Shown: in pieces, positions 59,798 through 64,000 of the stretch
Position numbering within the stretch: position 1 is the stretch's first letter
Layout of the letters: each line of letters starts with the position of its first letter
Assembly: GCA_045576335.1 (NCBI GenBank)
Contig: JAZNGH010000028.1
Location: 73,172 to 137,171, forward strand
Reading direction: 5' to 3'
Length of the DNA: 64,000 bases
DNA from: Scatosoma sp045576335
GTDB taxonomy: Bacteria; Bacillota; Clostridia; Christensenellales; Borkfalkiaceae
Made by a program: the position numbers and the translations under genes
The notes under the pieces: model-generated
Told to the model about the DNA's origin: nothing
Database searches by the model: none
Seen by the model: the letters and a program-made list of their open reading frames with translations, nothing else

Positions 59798-61096
59798 ATG
59801 AAGTACACTACCAAAGCCGGCGAAAAAAGCACCGTAAAAATCACTATGAAATTTGACGGTGAAGAATGGAAAGCGGCGCAAACGCAAGCCTACGTCAAAA
59901 CCCGCGGCAAATTTGCCGTAAACGGTTTCCGCAAGGGCAAAGCACCCAAAAACGTAATCGAACACGCTTACGGCAAGGGCGTTTTCTACGAAGAAGCGTT
60001 GAACACGCTCTTTGCGGACAACTACGGCAAGATTCTTGACAAGAACGAAAAGAAATTCACGGTAGTCGGCGATCCCGACGTTGCCGTAGAGGCTCTTTCC
60101 GACGAGGGCGTGACCATTACGGCGGTCGTTCCCGTGAAGCCCGAGGTAAAAATTTCCTCGTATAAGGGTATCAAAATCAAGGAAATTGCATATACTGTTA
60201 AGGACGAAGAGGTGGATGCAGAGCTTGACCGTCTGCTCGACCGCAACGCACGCAAGGTGGAGGTTACCGACCGCGCTGCACAAAACGGCGATATCGTCAA
60301 TATCGATTTCGTAGGCACGGTTGACGGCGTTAAATTCGACGGCGGCGAAGCACAGGGCTTCGATTTGACCCTTGGCAGCGGACAGTTCATTCCTGGATTT
60401 GAAGATCAAGTAGTGGGTATGAATATCGGTGAGGAAAAGGACGTAAACGTTACCTTCCCCGAAAACTATCAGGCGGAAAACCTTAAAGGCAAGCCCGCCG
60501 TATTCGCCGTGAAACTCAACTCCATTCAAGGCAAAGAGCTTCCCGAATTGACGGACGAATTTATCAAGGACGCAACGGGCAGCGAAAGCATTGAAGCGTA
60601 CAAGGCAAAGACGAAAGAAAGATTACAAGCGCAAGCGGACAGACGCTCCAACGACGCGACGGAAAACAGTATTCTCGAAGCGATTGCGGCAAACACCGAA
60701 GCGGAAATCCCCCAAGCAATGATCGAAAGAGAAATCGACAACCTCGTACAAAAGTTTGAATATCAGCTTATGTATCAGGGCTTGAAATTGCAGGACTACC
60801 TTGATTTCCTCAAAGTTACCAACGCGGATTTCAGAAAGAACTACGAAGAACAGGCGAAGAAGAACGTTTTGAGCCAGCTCATCATTTCCCAAATCATCAA
60901 GGACGAAAACCTCGAAGCGACGGAAGAAGAAGTGGAAGCAAAGGTTGCAGAGCAAGCGAAATCGGTGGAAAAGGACGTCGAGGAATACAAGAAAGGTATG
61001 GATCCCCGTCAGTTCGATTATATCCGTAGCGATATCGTAATCACCAAGCTCTTCAAGTTCCTCAAAGAAAATAACGAAATGTATACCGAGGCGTAA
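59798..61096 (+). CDS. tig: Trigger factor
   Basis: A 432-residue ribosome-bound chaperone and peptidyl-prolyl isomerase. The N-terminal ribosome-binding domain includes the signature GFRKGKAPKNVIE (FRKGxxP). A central FKBP-like PPIase domain follows (NGDIVNIDFVGTVDGVKFDGGEAQGFDLTLGSGQFIPGFEDQVVGMNIGEEKDVNVTFPENY), and the C-terminal domain is helical. It precedes clpP and clpX in the conserved tig-clp order. AGGAG precedes ATG 59798. Confidence 0.97.
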   Translation: MKYTTKAGEKSTVKITMKFDGEEWKAAQTQAYVKTRGKFAVNGFRKGKAPKNVIEHAYGKGVFYEEALNTLFADNYGKILDKNEKKFTVVGDPDVAVEALSDEGVTITAVVPVKPEVKISSYKGIKIKEIAYTVKDEEVDAELDRLLDRNARKVEVTDRAAQNGDIVNIDFVGTVDGVKFDGGEAQGFDLTLGSGQFIPGFEDQVVGMNIGEEKDVNVTFPENYQAENLKGKPAVFAVKLNSIQGKELPELTDEFIKDATGSESIEAYKAKTKERLQAQADRRSNDATENSILEAIAANTEAEIPQAMIEREIDNLVQKFEYQLMYQGLKLQDYLDFLKVTNADFRKNYEEQAKKNVLSQLIISQIIKDENLEATEEEVEAKVAEQAKSVEKDVEEYKKGMDPRQFDYIRSDIVITKLFKFLKENNEMYTEA

Positions 61097-61117
61097 GCCC
61101 GTAAAGGAAAAACATCA

Positions 61118-61708
61118 ATGACTTCTAACGTATTAATCCCCTACGTCGTAGAACGCACCTCTTCGGGCGAACGCACCTACGATTTGTATTCTCGCCTTTT
61201 AGACGACCGTATCATCTTTTTGAGCGGAGAAATCAACGACGCGTTGGCGAACACCGTAGTAGCACAGCTTATCTACCTCGAAGGCAAAGACCCCACGAAA
61301 GACATCTGTCTTTATATCAATTCCCCGGGCGGCAGTGTATCCGCGGGTATGGCAATCTACGATACTATGAACTATATCAAGTGCGACGTATCCACGATTT
61401 GTATCGGCCTTGCGGCATCTATGGGCGCGTTCCTCTTATCCAGCGGCGCGCGCGGCAAGCGTTTTGCGCTTCCCAACTCGGAGATTATGATCCACCAACC
61501 CCTTGGCGGTGCACAGGGTCAGGCAAGCGATATCAAAATTCAAGCGGAGCATATTTTGCGTACGAAAGCGAAGCTCAACCGCATTTTGTCCGAAAATACG
61601 GGCAGAGATATCGCTACGATTGAACGCGATACCGACCGCGACAATTATATGTCCGCGGAAGAAGCTCGCGCTTACGGTCTTATTGACAGAGTATTTGTTA
61701 GAAGATAA
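61118..61708 (+). CDS. clpP: ATP-dependent Clp protease proteolytic subunit
   Basis: A 196-residue ClpP serine peptidase. The catalytic Ser101 lies in GLAASMGAFLL and His126 in MIHQPLGG; the Asp is in the C-terminal third (DRDNYMSAEEAR). It forms the tetradecameric chamber that works with ClpX. It follows tig by 21 bases and is followed by a hairpin (61726-61757) before clpX. Confidence 0.97.
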   Translation: MTSNVLIPYVVERTSSGERTYDLYSRLLDDRIIFLSGEINDALANTVVAQLIYLEGKDPTKDICLYINSPGGSVSAGMAIYDTMNYIKCDVSTICIGLAASMGAFLLSSGARGKRFALPNSEIMIHQPLGGAQGQASDIKIQAEHILRTKAKLNRILSENTGRDIATIERDTDRDNYMSAEEARAYGLIDRVFVRR

Positions 61709-61725
61709 GACGGAAATCCAACACA

Positions 61726-61765
61726 CGCGCAAAACCGCCCAAAGGTGATTTTGCGCGGTATTTTT
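61726..61765 (+). terminator. Hairpin terminator between clpP and clpX
   Basis: A 9-bp stem cgcgcaaaa (61726-61734) pairs with ttttgcgcg (61749-61757), followed by GTATTTTT. Full or partial termination would lower clpX relative to clpP unless clpX has its own promoter. Confidence 0.7.
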
Positions 61766-61805
61766 CCTTTGTAAAACGTTCATAATAAACTACGGAGTAT
61801 AATCA

Positions 61806-63047
61806 ATGGCAAATAAACATCAACATTGCTCCTTTTGCGGAAAATCCAAAGAGGATACCCGACGCTTGATTACAGGTCCAGACGGCGCGTGCATTTGCGA
61901 CGAGTGCGTCGAAATCTGTAAGTCTATGGTAGACGACTGGGAAAACGAAAAAGAACCGCAAAAGGACGTTCCTTTGAAAAAGCCCGCCGAAATCAAGGCG
62001 GAGCTTGACCAATATATCGTCGGTCAGGACAAAGCCAAGCGCGTTCTGTCCGTGGCGGTGTATAATCATTACAAGCGCATCAACGCGCTTGCAAACACAA
62101 AGAAAAAGGACGACGACGGCGTAGAAATCGAAAAGAGCAACGTGCTTTTGCTCGGTCCGACGGGCAGCGGTAAAACGCTGCTCGCGAGAACGCTCGCGAA
62201 AATCCTCAACGTCCCCTTTGCAACCTCGGACGCAACTACGCTCACCGAAGCGGGCTACGTAGGCGAGGACGTGGAAAATATCCTCTTGAAGCTCATTCAA
62301 AACGCTGATTACGATATCGAACGCGCCCAGCGCGGGATTATCTATATCGACGAAATCGATAAAATCGCAAGAAAGAGCGAAAACGTATCCATCACCCGCG
62401 ACGTATCGGGCGAGGGCGTACAGCAAGCGTTGCTGAAAATCATTGAAAGCACGACGGCGAACGTTCCCCCCCAAGGCGGCAGAAAGCACCCTAATCAGGA
62501 ATGTTTACGCATTGACACGACGAACATTCTCTTCATTTGCGGCGGCGCGTTCGTGGGGCTTGACAAAATCGTTTCCTCGCGCAAGGACGACACGACGCTC
62601 GGCTTTGGCGGCAAGGTACGCCTTGGCGCAAACGAGGCGGATTATTCGGTGCTCGACGACGTGAAACCGCAAGATTTGACCAAATTCGGGCTTATCCCCG
62701 AATTTGTGGGCAGACTTCCTATCGTCGTCAACCTTGACCCGCTCGGCGAGGACGCGCTCGTGAAGATTTTGACCGAACCGAAAAACGCGATTATCAAGCA
62801 ATATCAAAAGCTCGTAGGCTTCGACGGCGTAAAGCTGACGGTGGAAGAGGACGCGGTACGCGAAATCGCGCAAACGGCAATCCGCTTAAAGACGGGTGCG
62901 CGCGGACTTCGTACGATTATCGAAAGCGTGATGACCGAAGTTATGTACAAAATCCCGTCCGAAAACGACGTAGAAGAAGTCGTGATCACGAAAGAGTGCT
63001 TAACGGACGGCGCAACGCCAAAACTCGTTTATAAAAAAACCGCATAA
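61806..63047 (+). CDS. clpX: Clp protease ATP-binding subunit ClpX
   Basis: A 413-residue AAA+ unfoldase. The N-terminal C4 zinc finger (CSFCGKSKED ... CICDECVEIC) recruits substrates. Walker A is GPTGSGKT and Walker B is IIYIDEIDKIA. The region around GKVRLG and the helix leading to the C-terminal domain match ClpX. GGAG precedes ATG 61806. It is the third gene of tig-clpP-clpX. Confidence 0.98.
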   Translation: MANKHQHCSFCGKSKEDTRRLITGPDGACICDECVEICKSMVDDWENEKEPQKDVPLKKPAEIKAELDQYIVGQDKAKRVLSVAVYNHYKRINALANTKKKDDDGVEIEKSNVLLLGPTGSGKTLLARTLAKILNVPFATSDATTLTEAGYVGEDVENILLKLIQNADYDIERAQRGIIYIDEIDKIARKSENVSITRDVSGEGVQQALLKIIESTTANVPPQGGRKHPNQECLRIDTTNILFICGGAFVGLDKIVSSRKDDTTLGFGGKVRLGANEADYSVLDDVKPQDLTKFGLIPEFVGRLPIVVNLDPLGEDALVKILTEPKNAIIKQYQKLVGFDGVKLTVEEDAVREIAQTAIRLKTGARGLRTIIESVMTEVMYKIPSENDVEEVVITKECLTDGATPKLVYKKTA

Positions 63048-63096
63048 CGAAAAGAACGGCTGTGCCGCTCTGCGTGTAGGGATTTTTAGAAAGCAT

Positions 63097-63130
63097 AAAA
63101 GGATAGCATAATTTTTGCTATCCTTTTCAT
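63097..63130 (+). terminator. Terminator of clpX
   Basis: A 12-bp stem (63097-63108 with 63116-63127), with the T-run formed by the end of the stem. Confidence 0.8.
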
Positions 63131-63241
63131 TTCTGTTTTGCAAAAACACACGACTTTCATTTGAAAGTATAGTGTACTATGCTTTTGAAAATATCCCTCC
63201 ACAAAACGCAATAACCCGATAAATTGGAATTTATTTAATGC

Positions 63242-63862
63242 TTATATTTCCTTTTTATTGAGTATATTATCTTTTTCTGTTATTTCGCGAATAACTCGGC
63301 ACGGATTCCCCGCCGCTAAACTATTCGCTGGAATATTCTTTGTAACAACCGAACCTGCGCCGATTACCGAACCGTCCCCGATTGTTACACCGCCGCAAAT
63401 TGTTACATTTGCGGCAATCCAACAATTATTGCCGATGGTTATGGGTTTTGTATATTCTAAATTAGTTACATTTCCAGTAGTTTGATTGTAAAATGAATTT
63501 CTTTCTTGATAACGTAAGGGGTGAATGGCTGTTAAAAGAGAAACGTTAGGACCGATAAATACGTTTTCCCCGATCGTTACTTTCCCTTCGTCTAAAACGG
63601 TAAAATTGAAATTTGCATAACTGCCTTTTCCGATAAACGTATTTACGCCAAAATCAAAATAAATCGGACCTTGCAAATATATATTTTCGCCCTTATTTGG
63701 CAACAACTCATTCAAAATCTTTTCCCGTTCTTCCACGTCTGTTTCAAACGTGTCGTTATAAAGTTTGCAAAGTTTGTGGGCTTTTGTTCTTTCTTCCGCC
63801 ATACCTTCGGTGAAAGGGTCGTAAATCATCCAACCTTTCAACATTTTTTCGTGTTCTGTCAT
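63242..63862 (-). CDS. Sugar O-acetyltransferase (maltose/galactoside acetyltransferase family)
   Basis: A 206-residue left-handed beta-helix (hexapeptide-repeat) acetyltransferase of the LacA/Maa type. The N-terminal helical region carries KMLKGWMIYDPFTEGM. Repeats such as GENVFIGPNVSL, the catalytic His in LTAIHPL, and IGNNCWIAANVTICGGVTIGDGSVIGAGSVVTKNIPANSLAAGNP follow. It acetylates a sugar hydroxyl with acetyl-CoA. The gene is noticeably more AT-rich than its neighbours, which may reflect transfer. AGGAG lies 7 bases before the ATG, and a sigma-A promoter is at 63901-63929. Confidence 0.93.
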   Translation of the reverse strand: MTEHEKMLKGWMIYDPFTEGMAEERTKAHKLCKLYNDTFETDVEEREKILNELLPNKGENIYLQGPIYFDFGVNTFIGKGSYANFNFTVLDEGKVTIGENVFIGPNVSLLTAIHPLRYQERNSFYNQTTGNVTNLEYTKPITIGNNCWIAANVTICGGVTIGDGSVIGAGSVVTKNIPANSLAAGNPCRVIREITEKDNILNKKEI

Positions 63863-63900
63863 ATCTATTCTCCTATAAATTCTTATTTATCGCTGAGTTT

Positions 63901-63929
63901 ATTATATCACAAAATTCAACCAAAATCAA
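63901..63929 (-). promoter_or_regulatory. Promoter of the O-acetyltransferase gene
   Basis: Minus strand TTGATT (63924-63929), 17-base spacer, TATAAT (63901-63906). Confidence 0.75.
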
Positions 63930-64000
63930 GGCGATCGCAGCTCTCGTTATGAACCACAACGGTTTTGATGTTGGTAGCGAGATCCACAACCGCTACACTG

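Overview
The window looks like a chromosomal stretch of a low-to-mid GC, spore-forming Firmicute, most likely class Clostridia (possibly an uncultured gut lineage near the Christensenellales; this placement is inference). Supporting signs are Gram-positive gene neighbourhoods (rplM-rpsI, tig-clpP-clpX, lon-ysxC, spoVB with a mazG/yabN-type gene, decarboxylase-tmk, an Lrp regulator with an aminotransferase), a PdaB-type sporulation deacetylase, strong SD sequences, textbook sigma-A promoters, and large repeat surface proteins typical of gut Clostridia. No rRNA, tRNA, CRISPR array, insertion sequence or prophage was recognised.

Layout. 1-3470: an N-terminal fragment of a zinc-ribbon protein, a large lipoprotein with a second membrane anchor, a small hypothetical gene, and a cluster of intergenic repeats. 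3471-5565: rpsI, rplM and fba. 5737-17678: a tightly packed seven-gene minus-strand operon (membrane protein, MoxR ATPase, DUF58 protein, BatA-like VWA protein, dual-VWA protein, two lipoproteins). 17793-26635: an Lgt family protein with a SHOCT tail, a giant lipoprotein of fibronectin-like repeats, and a giant InlB-type repeat protein with a 14-cysteine segment next to its membrane anchor. 26994-32565: AAC(3)-family acetyltransferase, amidohydrolase, and dus/mazG/spoVB. 32645-35711: GH2 glycosidase plus MFS transporter. 35859-38651: glycosyltransferase, a small XRE-regulated module, and a degenerate sugar-phosphate transferase. 38655-44624: ysxC, lon, an orphan ParB-like gene and ftsH. 44792-48271: mntP, tmk, PLP decarboxylase and a membrane-anchored protein in one operon. 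48452-52894: lysS, greA, aminotransferase, Lrp regulator and a small gene. 53112-57004 (mostly plus strand): pdaB, a tandem OB-fold ssb, rplU, rpmA and an EamA transporter. 57011-57846: a second XRE-regulated module. 57877-63047: rqcH, tig, clpP and clpX. 63242-63862: a sugar O-acetyltransferase.

How it fits together. Much of the window is protein quality control (Lon, FtsH, ClpXP, trigger factor, RqcH, MoxR) and cell-surface assembly. The seven-gene MoxR/VWA operon is the best candidate for a poorly described multi-protein envelope system: a AAA+ ATPase, an integrin-like set of VWA proteins carrying four MIDAS motifs in total, and two lipoproteins, all translationally coupled or nearly so. 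Three further patterns stand out. A 16-base G-rich word recurs exactly three times with several close relatives, in different reading frames. Two unlinked regulatory modules share the same repressor family and promoter layout. Three promoters sit so close to their start codons that the mRNAs should be leaderless.
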